Below are positions 1 to 5,380 of a stretch of DNA of 5,520 nucleotides, piece after piece. Source of the stretch: SLRI01 sp964576715. GTDB taxonomy: Bacteria; Pseudomonadota; Alphaproteobacteria; Geminicoccales; Geminicoccaceae. The stretch's first letter is position 1, and each line of letters opens with the position of its first letter. Location: the NCBI GenBank assembly GCA_964576715.1, contig CAZNWE010000140.1, positions 1 to 5,520 on the forward strand, given 5' to 3'. Position numbers and translations under genes: made by a program. The notes under the pieces are model-generated. The model was not told the DNA's origin. It saw nothing but the letters and a program-made list of their open reading frames with translations, and searched no databases.

Positions 1-593
1 ACATGCTGCGCGCCAACGACCTGATCTGGTCGTTCGTCGTCAACAACTACCTGCTCGGCAAGGAGCCGTTCCCGTTCGACCTGTTGTACTGGAACAGCGA
101 CAGCACCCGCATGCCGGCGGCGATGCACAATTTCTACCTGCGCCGCTTCTACCACGAGAATCTGCTGGTCGAGCCCGGCGGCATCGAGCTCGCCGGGGTG
201 CCGATCGACCTCAGGCGGGTCAGGGTGCCGGTCTATTGGGTGTCGACCAGGGAGGATCATATCGCTCCCTGGACGGCGAGCTACCAGGGAACGCAGCTGT
301 TCAAGGGCCAGAAGAAGTTCGTGCTCGCCGGCTCCGGCCACATCGCCGGGGTGATCAACCCGCCGGCCTCGGGCAAGTACGGCTACTGGCTGAACAGCGA
401 GCTGCCGGCCAACCCGGACGACTGGCTGGCCAAGGCCGAGCACCACGAGGGTTCGTGGTGGGAGGATTGGGCGGCCTGGAACGCGGCCAAGTCCGGCCCT
501 GGCGGTCGCGTGCCGGCATGCCAGCCCGGCGAGCGCGAGCTGGCGGCGATCGAGGATGCGCCGGGCAGCTACGTCGCGGTCCGCGCCAGCTGA
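1..593 (+). CDS. phaC: Class I poly(3-hydroxyalkanoate) synthase, C-terminal part (5' end outside window)
   Basis: This enzyme polymerises (R)-3-hydroxyacyl-CoA into polyhydroxyalkanoate at the surface of storage granules. The visible 196 residues (counted from the Met at base 3) are the C-terminal third of an alpha/beta-hydrolase-fold synthase. Near the start is the conserved run NDLIWSFVVNNYL, followed by a stretch rich in Phe, Trp and Asn (PFDLLYWNSDSTRMP). The catalytic Asp is in REDH (D85) and the catalytic His in SGHIAGVINPP (H113). The tail (SWWEDW near 151-156, then IEDAPGSYV) is typical of class I enzymes. The nucleophile Cys lies upstream, outside the window. The ATG at base 3 is almost certainly internal: class I synthases are near 590 residues, and bases 1-2 fit the end of the Asn codon expected before MLRAND. 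The gene ends in TGA at 591-593 and converges on manC. Identity is near certain; full length cannot be judged. Confidence 0.96.
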   Translation, partial: MLRANDLIWSFVVNNYLLGKEPFPFDLLYWNSDSTRMPAAMHNFYLRRFYHENLLVEPGGIELAGVPIDLRRVRVPVYWVSTREDHIAPWTASYQGTQLFKGQKKFVLAGSGHIAGVINPPASGKYGYWLNSELPANPDDWLAKAEHHEGSWWEDWAAWNAAKSGPGGRVPACQPGERELAAIEDAPGSYVAVRAS

Positions 594-616
594 GCGCCAA
601 CCCGGCTCAGCGGCGC
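583..616. terminator. Shared stem-loop at the convergent phaC/manC stop codons
   Basis: A long stem-loop spans both gene ends. GCGCC (583-587) and GCTGAGC (589-595) pair with GCTCAGC (605-611) and GGCGC (612-616). This gives 12 base pairs with one bulged A at 588 and a 9-base loop (596-604). The phaC stop (591-593) lies in one arm and the complement of the manC stop (607-609) in the other, so the structure can form in either transcript. No T-run follows on either side, so it is not a classical intrinsic terminator. A bidirectional terminator or RNA 3'-end stabiliser is inferred. Confidence 0.5.
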
Positions 617-1989
617 TGCAGCTCGACCAGGCAGAGCGGCTCGGCACCCGGATTGGTCAGCCGATGCGCCAGCCCGGCGACAGCCTCGATGGTAGCGCCG
701 GCGGGGTGCCGTGTCGCATCGCTGCCGGCCGCCAGCTGCAGTGTGCCTTCGATCACCGTCCAGACGATGCCGACCACCGCATCGGCCTCGAGGCTGACCG
801 AGGCGCCCGGGTCGAGCCGGCGCTCGCGCAGCCGGTAGCCTGGCCGCTCGATCAGTCGGGTAAGCATGCCCCAGGCCATGGGCTCATGGCGATGCCGGGT
901 CGCCTCGGGCCGCCCGTCGGCCACCAACGTGGCGACCAGCGCCTTCACCGCCTCGGCATCGGTGCGGCGGGCGACGAGGAGCGCATCGGCGGTATCGACG
1001 ACGGCCAGGTCGTCAACCCCGGCCAGCGCCACGAGGCGGCCCTCGGCGCGGACCAGATTGTTGTGCCCGGCGACCACGACGGCATCGCCGGAAAGCGCGT
1101 TGCCGGCCGCATCCGGCGCCATGATCTCCCAGATCGCCTGCCAGGCGCCGACATCCGACCAGCCCGGGGCGCACGGCACCACGGCAACCTTGGCCGAGCG
1201 CTCCATCACCGCCTTGTCGATCGGCACTGACGGCACGGTCGCGAACCGGCCGGCATCCAGCGCCAGGCCGCTGCCGCCGTCGGCGACGATGGCCGAGCGG
1301 ACCGCCTCGAGCACATCCGGGGCGAAGGCCTGAAGCTCGGCGAGCATGGTCGCGACCCGAAACAGGAACATGCCGCTGTTCCAGGCGAACCCACCCTCGG
1401 CCAGCATCGCCGCCGCCCGTTCGGCCGGCGGCTTCTCGATGAAGGCCGCCGCCGCCAGCACCGCCGGTGCCGCCGCCAGCGGCTCGCCGAGGCGAATGTA
1501 GCCGTAGCCGGTCTCGGGCCGGCTGGCGGCGATCCCGAAGGTCACCAGATACCCCGCCCGGGCGGCGGCCGCCCCGGCAGTCACGGCGTCGAAAAGGGCG
1601 TCTGGGTCGGTCATCAGATGATCGGACGGGCAGACCCAGAGCAGCGCTTCCTCACCCCACACCGCCTGGGCCAAGAGGGTCGCGACGGCGACCGCCGCCG
1701 CGGTGTTCCGGCCTTGCGGCTCGAGCACGAGGTGGCGGTCGAGATCCGGGCCGAGCGCGGCGAGCTGGCGGCGGATCAGCATCGCCTGGCTCGCCGCCGC
1801 CACGGTAACGAGGCGGCCGGGTGGGGCGATGGTCGTGGCGCGCCGCACCGTCGCCTGCAGCAGCGACGATGCGCCGAACAGGTCGGCCAGGTGCTTGGGC
1901 AGGGAGGCCCGGCTCGCCGGCCAGAGCCGGGTGCCGGAGCCGCCCGCGAGCACGACCGGCACGAGATCGTCGATGGGCAGGGGCAGCAC
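607..1989 (-). CDS. manC: Mannose-1-phosphate guanylyltransferase with degenerate mannose-6-phosphate isomerase domain
   Basis: The enzyme makes GDP-mannose from mannose 1-phosphate and GTP, supplying exopolysaccharide or LPS synthesis in the cytoplasm. With the GTG start chosen here it has 460 residues, close to the 470-480 usual for ManC/AlgA/XanB. The N-terminal nucleotidyltransferase domain has GGSGTRLWP (16-24), PKH with the conserved Lys (K32), PSDH (121-124), RPETGYGYI (157-165), FIEKP (183-187), WNSGMFLF (203-210) and GWSDVG (276-281). A linker with GVDDLAVVDTADALLVA (324-340) follows, then a cupin from about 370. The family cupin motif QMHHHRAEH is replaced by EADAVVGIV (401-409), and the usual C-terminal extension after the ELQ segment is missing, so isomerase activity is doubtful. 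The reading frame stays open upstream to 2415, but homology begins only with VPVVLAGG. The GTG at 1989 has GGAG six bases upstream. It is divergent from the diguanylate cyclase and convergent with phaC. Other names for this family are cpsB, algA and xanB. Confidence 0.93.
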   Translation of the reverse strand: MLPLPIDDLVPVVLAGGSGTRLWPASRASLPKHLADLFGASSLLQATVRRATTIAPPGRLVTVAAASQAMLIRRQLAALGPDLDRHLVLEPQGRNTAAAVAVATLLAQAVWGEEALLWVCPSDHLMTDPDALFDAVTAGAAAARAGYLVTFGIAASRPETGYGYIRLGEPLAAAPAVLAAAAFIEKPPAERAAAMLAEGGFAWNSGMFLFRVATMLAELQAFAPDVLEAVRSAIVADGGSGLALDAGRFATVPSVPIDKAVMERSAKVAVVPCAPGWSDVGAWQAIWEIMAPDAAGNALSGDAVVVAGHNNLVRAEGRLVALAGVDDLAVVDTADALLVARRTDAEAVKALVATLVADGRPEATRHRHEPMAWGMLTRLIERPGYRLRERRLDPGASVSLEADAVVGIVWTVIEGTLQLAAGSDATRHPAGATIEAVAGLAHRLTNPGAEPLCLVELQRR

Positions 1990-2188
1990 GAGCTTCTCCG
2001 CGGGCCTGGGTGGTCGCCGTCGCGCGATGGCCGGCTCCTTACCACGTCTCGGGCGGCGGTCCAGCCGCCACCAACCGCGAGACGATCGATTCCGCTGTGC
2101 CTTCGACCAGGCGGTTAACGCTTCTGACAGTTTTACCGCGTAGAGTGACCCCCATGACGACATCGGCAAGGCGGTGCGGGAAGACGCG
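1990..2188. other. Divergent intergenic region between manC and the diguanylate cyclase gene
   Basis: This 199-base stretch must carry the promoters of both divergent genes. It includes an AT-richer patch near 2111-2146 (GGTTAACG, CTGACAG, TTTTACC, TAGAGT). No clear sigma-70 pair with 16-18 base spacing could be assigned on either strand. A minus-strand open frame of 38 codons (ATG at 2155, TAA at 2041-2039) lies inside it and is treated under findings. Confidence 0.5.
1996..1999 (-). promoter_or_regulatory. Ribosome binding site supporting the manC GTG start
   Basis: On the minus strand GGAG (1999 to 1996) lies six bases before the GTG at 1989. This favours that codon, because the frame has no ATG close to the conserved N-terminus. 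A stronger AAGGAG lies further up at 2040 to 2035, but no ATG, GTG or TTG follows it at normal spacing; only an in-frame ATC does. Confidence 0.5.
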
Positions 2189-3244
2189 ATGGGCGATGGT
2201 GGCGATCGAGGTTCGGCAGGGTGGCTTGCGGAGCAGGCGCTGACGGCGATGCAGGCGAGGCGCATCCCACCGACGCCCGAGAACTTCGCCGTCTGGTACC
2301 AGCACCAGATGGGCGACAATCCGGCTCTAGCCCGAGCGATCGACGCCATCGAGCAGAGTGCCGAAGGCTTCACCGCCGGCCGCTCGGCCGAGCTCTCCCG
2401 CAGCTTCGGTGCCACCGTCGATCACGCCCGGCAGGTCGAGCGGGTGAGCGAGCAGGTCTGCGGTCTGGTCGACGAGGTGACCAGCAAGCTGGGGCTCGCG
2501 ACATCGCACACCCGAGACTACAGCGCCCGGCTGTCGTCGCTCGGTTACGGCTTGAGCGCGGCGGTCGAGCCGAGCGAGCTCGTGGCCCTGGTCCGCGAGT
2601 TGGAGAACCAGACCGAGCTGATGCGGCGCCGCGCCGGCGCGCTCGAGAGCGAGCTCGAGCGCAACAGCCGTGAGATCCGCGATCTCAAGCACGAGCTCGC
2701 CGACGCCCGCCGTGCTGCGACCACCGACCCGTTGACCGGTCTCGGCAACCGCAAGCTGTTCGATGAGGTGTTCGCCATCGAGGCCGAGACCGCCCGCAGC
2801 GGCGATGCGCCCCTGTCGCTGCTCGTCACCGACATCGACCACTTCAAGATCTTCAACGACCGCCACGGCCACCAGATCGGCGATGCCGTGCTGAAGCTCG
2901 TCGCCGAGAAGCTCAAGCGGTCGGTCAAGGGACGCGACACGGTGGCGCGTTATGGTGGCGAGGAGTTCGTCGTCGTCCTGCCGCAGACCGATGTGGCGGC
3001 GGCGACCCAGCTCGCCGAGCAGCTGCGGGCGGAAATTGCCCGCAGCCGGCTCGTCGTCCGCAATCGCCGCCAGGATCTCGGCAAGGTGACGATCTCGATC
3101 GGCGTCGCCGAGTTGCGCTCTGGCGAAACCACCGATGACTGCTTCAAACGGGCCGACCAGGCGCTCTATCGGGCGAAGCACGAGGGCCGCAACCGGGTGA
3201 TCGCTGCGGACGGTGCGGTGCAGCCGGTGGCGGCGGTCGCTTGA
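2189..3244 (+). CDS. Diguanylate cyclase (GGDEF domain), soluble, with N-terminal helical region and coiled coil
   Basis: The protein makes the second messenger cyclic di-GMP from two GTP. From the ATG at 2189 it has 351 residues. Residues 1 to about 130 form an N-terminal region with the conserved-looking stretch IPPTPENFAVWYQHQMG. I recognise this as common in stand-alone alphaproteobacterial GGDEF proteins, but it has no defined ligand. A predicted coiled coil rich in Glu, Arg and Leu follows (about 132-175) and probably dimerises the catalytic domains. The GGDEF domain starts at DPLTGLGNR (from 180), has the metal and substrate segment TDIDHFKIFNDRHGH, and carries an active-type GGEEF signature at 256-260. 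The inhibitory RxxD, expected five residues before GGEEF, reads KGRD. No transmembrane segment or EAL domain is seen. GTG at 2174 would add five residues; ATG at 2189 is preferred because GGGA precedes it at a suitable distance. TAG at 2141-2143 closes the frame upstream. Confidence 0.92.
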   Translation: MGDGGDRGSAGWLAEQALTAMQARRIPPTPENFAVWYQHQMGDNPALARAIDAIEQSAEGFTAGRSAELSRSFGATVDHARQVERVSEQVCGLVDEVTSKLGLATSHTRDYSARLSSLGYGLSAAVEPSELVALVRELENQTELMRRRAGALESELERNSREIRDLKHELADARRAATTDPLTGLGNRKLFDEVFAIEAETARSGDAPLSLLVTDIDHFKIFNDRHGHQIGDAVLKLVAEKLKRSVKGRDTVARYGGEEFVVVLPQTDVAAATQLAEQLRAEIARSRLVVRNRRQDLGKVTISIGVAELRSGETTDDCFKRADQALYRAKHEGRNRVIAADGAVQPVAAVA

Positions 3245-3283
3245 TGCGCGCGGCCGGCGGTGCCGCTGCCCGCACGGTTGGCG

Positions 3284-3302
3284 TCGGGTGTGGTCGACCC
3301 GA
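3284..3302 (+). terminator. Possible stem-loop terminator after the diguanylate cyclase gene
   Basis: TCGGGT (3284-3289) and ACCCGA (3297-3302) form a perfect 6-bp stem with a 7-base loop, about 40 bases after the cyclase stop. No T-run follows, and short stems are common in sequence this GC-rich, so support is weak. Confidence 0.22.
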
Positions 3303-3501
3303 GCGGCCGCGCCGCGGGGCGGCAACAGGCAGCCACTGCTCCACTACCGTGCAGCCCAATTTCCGGACGTCAGGTTACACGACCCCCGATGCAGCGCCGT
3401 GATGGGTTTTCGTGGGCCCGGGCGAGGCGCGCCGCTCGCTGCGGCCTGGGTGCGGGCAAGGCAGCCATGCGCCTCGGAATGCACTTCCTGCGCCAAAGAA
3501 C

Positions 3502-3532
3502 TGGACATCCGCGGTCGGTTATCGCATATAAC
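3502..3532 (+). promoter_or_regulatory. Candidate sigma-70 promoter for the decarboxylase gene
   Basis: TGGACA (3502-3507, five of six matches to TTGACA) and TATAAC (3527-3532, five of six matches to TATAAT) lie in the only AT-rich patch of the intergenic region. Their spacing is 19 bases, longer than the ideal 17. If used, transcription would start near 3540 and leave a leader of about 80 bases. Confidence 0.33.
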
Positions 3533-3609
3533 GGGCTCTCGTCAGTTTTGCCTAATGCACAGCGGCACGCGCGGCGGCGGCATACTGGTCTACTTAACTC
3601 TCACGGGTT

Positions 3610-3615
3610 GGGGGA
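3610..3615 (+). promoter_or_regulatory. Ribosome binding site for the decarboxylase gene
   Basis: GGGGGA ends five bases before the ATG at 3621. It decides between this start and the in-frame ATG at 3555, which would add 22 residues (including ILVYLTLTGWGIG) and has no purine-rich site in front of it. Confidence 0.5.
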
Positions 3616-3620
3616 TCGGC

Positions 3621-4790
3621 ATGATCCAGTCCTACGGCGGCGCGGCCGCGATGATTCGCGCCTTCGCTCCAGAGATTCCCATCGTCGGCATCCGCCCGCA
3701 CCTCATCCGCGAGCGAGCCGAAGCTGTCGTCCGCGCCTTCCCCGGCGACGTGCTCTACGCGGTCAAGTGCAACGATCACCCGCTGGTGCTCGAGGCGCTG
3801 TTTGCGGCGGGTGTGCGCCAGTTCGACACCGCGTCGATCAAGGAGATCCGCCTGGTGCGGCGGCTGCTGCCCGAAGCGGTCTGTCATTTCATGCACCCGG
3901 TCAAGAGCAGCGAGGCGATCGCCGAGGCCTATCACGCGCACGGCGTCCGCCGGTTCGTGCTCGATCATCCGCGCGAGCTCGACAAGATCGTGGCGGCCAC
4001 CGGTGCCGCCTTGGACCTCGAGCTCTTCGTCAGGTTGGTCGTGCCCGGGGACGGGGCACTGTTGACGCTGACCGGCAAGTTCGGGACCGGGCCGGTCGAG
4101 GCAGTGGCGTTGCTGCAGGCGGCGCGAGCCGTCGCCCGCCGCATCGGCATCACCTTTCACGTCGGCTCACAGTGCACCGATCCGCACGCCTACGCTCGCG
4201 CGATCGATATCGCGGCGAGCGTCGCCGAGGCGGCCGGCGGGATCGACGACCTCGACGTCGGTGGCGGCTTCCCGGCGGCCTATCGGGGCGACGAGCCGCC
4301 CTTCGCGGCGTTCGCCGCCGCGATCAGCCAGGGGATGGAGCGCCATGGCCTGACCGCAGCACTCCAGTGCGAGCCCGGTCGGCTGCTCGTCGCCGACGGT
4401 GCGTCGGTCTTCGCCCGGGTCGAGTTGCGCCGCGGCCAGGCGCTCTACCTCAATGACGGCGTTTACGGCAACCTCGCGGAACTCAAGTGGGTGGGCCCGC
4501 AATTCCCGACCCGAGCACTCGGCGTCGACGGCCAGCGACGCGGCCCCGACGTCGCCTTCGATCTCTTCGGGCCGACCTGCGACAGCATCGACAGCATGCC
4601 CGGGCCGCACTGGATTGCCGCCGATGTCGCCGACGGCGACTGGATCGAGGTCGGCATGATGGGTGCCTATTCGAGTGCCCTGCGCACCGACTTCAACGGC
4701 TTCGCCGACTGCCAGACCGTCCTGCTCGACGATGCCGTCTGGTTCGCCCTGGAGCCACTCCCGGCGCCGGTGGTGCGGCGCGCCGCGTGA
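3621..4790 (+). CDS. Ornithine/lysine decarboxylase-like PLP enzyme (fold type III)
   Basis: A PLP-dependent amino acid decarboxylase of the alanine racemase/ornithine decarboxylase fold, probably cytoplasmic and dimeric. An ornithine decarboxylase would make putrescine for polyamine synthesis. The 389 residues contain the PLP lysine in YAVKCN (K49), FDTAS (68-72), HVGSQC with the cofactor-stacking His (H180), the phosphate-binding DVGGGFP (212-218), CEPGR (250-254) and DGVYGN (279-284). Near the C-terminus are FGPTCDSID with the catalytic Cys and substrate-binding Asp (C320, D321), and GAYSSALRTDFNGF (348-361). Barrel and C-terminal beta domain are therefore complete. By the spacing in eukaryotic ODC, a second acidic substrate residue should lie nine positions after Y282, but Val is found there (KWVGP). 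The real substrate could therefore differ from ornithine, for example lysine, diaminopimelate-like or carboxy-polyamine compounds. The gene stands alone and converges on a small membrane protein gene. Family assignment is firm, substrate is not. Confidence 0.88.
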   Translation: MIQSYGGAAAMIRAFAPEIPIVGIRPHLIRERAEAVVRAFPGDVLYAVKCNDHPLVLEALFAAGVRQFDTASIKEIRLVRRLLPEAVCHFMHPVKSSEAIAEAYHAHGVRRFVLDHPRELDKIVAATGAALDLELFVRLVVPGDGALLTLTGKFGTGPVEAVALLQAARAVARRIGITFHVGSQCTDPHAYARAIDIAASVAEAAGGIDDLDVGGGFPAAYRGDEPPFAAFAAAISQGMERHGLTAALQCEPGRLLVADGASVFARVELRRGQALYLNDGVYGNLAELKWVGPQFPTRALGVDGQRRGPDVAFDLFGPTCDSIDSMPGPHWIAADVADGDWIEVGMMGAYSSALRTDFNGFADCQTVLLDDAVWFALEPLPAPVVRRAA

Positions 4791-4810
4791 CACCGGCGCT
4801 CAGGTCACGC
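4785..4810. terminator. Stem-loop at the convergent stop codons of the decarboxylase and membrane protein genes
   Basis: GCGTGAC (4785-4791) pairs perfectly with GTCACGC (4804-4810) around a 12-base loop. The decarboxylase stop (4788-4790) is in the left arm, and the opposing gene's stop (4800-4802, read on the minus strand) is in the loop. It could form in both transcripts. There is no T-run, so a bidirectional terminator is an inference. Confidence 0.38.
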
Positions 4811-5099
4811 TCAGCAGCAGGAGGCCGATGGCGGCGATGATGCGGGCGGCGGTGGCCAGGGCAGGGTCGCCGCCGTAGCGCTCGGCGGCGCGCCAGACAC
4901 CGACCAGGGCTACGATGTTGTAGGGGATCGAGCAGCCGTAGCCGACGATGAGCGCGAGCAGCAGCCGGTCGTTCGAGACCAGGGCCAAGAACAGCAGGCT
5001 GCTGAGGACATTGACAACGAGACCAATGCCCACCGCCCAGGTCCAGAAGGCCTCGGGCAGTGGCAGCTCGCCGCGCCACAGGCGATGCAAGTGCTGCAA
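4800..5099 (-). CDS. Small hypothetical membrane protein, about three transmembrane helices
   Basis: A 99-residue protein of unknown function. A short N-terminal stretch with LWRGELPLPEAFW is followed by hydrophobic segments near residues 18-41, 45-69 and 82-98, so it should be an inner-membrane protein. A polar, Tyr- and Arg-containing loop (VWRAAERYGGDP, about 68-79) separates the last two helices. The LWRGE...FW start and the PYN...VWR motif resemble small uncharacterised proteins I have seen in other Alphaproteobacteria, but I cannot name a family. The start is uncertain: no ATG or GTG exists in the N-terminal frame. TTG at 5099 is chosen, with GGGGG nine bases upstream; TTG at 5090 is an alternative. 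TAA at 5123-5121 closes the frame upstream. It is a single gene, convergent with the decarboxylase and divergent from the SRPBCC gene. Confidence 0.68.
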   Translation of the reverse strand: MQHLHRLWRGELPLPEAFWTWAVGIGLVVNVLSSLLFLALVSNDRLLLALIVGYGCSIPYNIVALVGVWRAAERYGGDPALATAARIIAAIGLLLLSVT

Positions 5100-5198
5100 G
5101 GCGACGGGCCCCCGGCTGGCTTAGGTCGACGCGCGCGACCGCGCTTTTAACGCAAGCCACCAGATCGGCAACGCTGGTTCGGCGTGCCGGAAGAGGAT

Positions 5199-5219
5199 CG
5201 GGGGAACTGAGTTCCCCCG
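5199..5219. repeat. Perfect 21-base palindrome (operator or hairpin candidate)
   Basis: CGGGGGAACT (5199-5208) and AGTTCCCCCG (5210-5219) are exact reverse complements around a single central G. As RNA this folds into a 9-bp stem with a TGA triloop. It lies between divergent genes, about 100 bases upstream of the membrane protein start and 160 upstream of the SRPBCC start. That position fits an operator better than a terminator. Its protein partner is unknown. Confidence 0.6.
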
Positions 5220-5321
5220 CGCCCCCTCCGTAACTTCGGGTTGTTGCCGGGTGGGGGCTGCTGGGGCATCCTTGGAGGGTCGGTGCAGCGAGAACGGGGC
5301 GCATCGAGCAGCGTGCCGACC

Positions 5322-5340
5322 GACACGTTAGTCTCGTGTC
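5322..5340. repeat. Inverted repeat upstream of the SRPBCC gene
   Basis: GACACG (5322-5327) and CGTGTC (5335-5340) are exact reverse complements separated by seven bases, ending 40 bases before the ATG at 5381. Two half-sites one turn apart and close to a start codon fit a dimeric regulator site, but a 6-bp inverted repeat can also occur by chance. Confidence 0.35.
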
Positions 5341-5380
5341 ACCGACTTTCGCCCCCGGATTTGAACGGACGTTGTCCTCG

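Larger units (their letters stand above)
3245..3620. other. Long intergenic region between the diguanylate cyclase and decarboxylase genes
   Basis: This 376-base stretch has no gene I can support. The first part (3245-3480) is very GC-rich and holds a small stem-loop at 3284-3302. The second part has a clearly AT-richer patch (about 3485-3600) that includes a candidate promoter, as expected upstream of the decarboxylase gene. Long open frames run through it, but their translations show no family resemblance and are extensions of frames open by GC bias. Confidence 0.55.
5100..5380. other. Divergent intergenic region with several inverted repeats
   Basis: These 281 bases separate the membrane protein gene (minus) from the SRPBCC gene (plus) and should carry both promoters. 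They hold a perfect palindrome at 5199-5219, G/C tracts that could pair (GCCCCC 5221-5226 with GGGGGC 5253-5258), and an inverted repeat at 5322-5340. I could assign no convincing -35/-10 pair. A minus-strand open frame crossing the region has no family resemblance and is not called. Confidence 0.5.

Noticed and set aside
2154..2243. 29-residue plus-strand open frame starting with ATG at 2154
   Set aside because: It overlaps the cyclase start out of frame, is basic and featureless, and has no ribosome binding site.
1990..2415. N-terminal extension of ManC to a 602-residue protein
   Set aside because: The added residues have low-complexity Arg/Ser/Pro content, no homology, and overlap the start of the diguanylate cyclase. 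Family similarity begins only after 1989.
2327..3325. Long minus-strand open frame opposite the diguanylate cyclase
   Set aside because: It is a mirror of the GGDEF gene caused by high GC; its translation is Arg/Ala/Gly-rich with no motif.
3260..4456. 398-residue plus-strand open frame overlapping the decarboxylase
   Set aside because: Arg-rich shadow frame; the overlapping frame has clear catalytic motifs.
5199..5219. LexA box or EcfG-type promoter within the palindrome
   Set aside because: The GAAC/GTTC spacing is three bases, not four or seven. The GGAAC on either strand has no CGTT at 16-17 bases.
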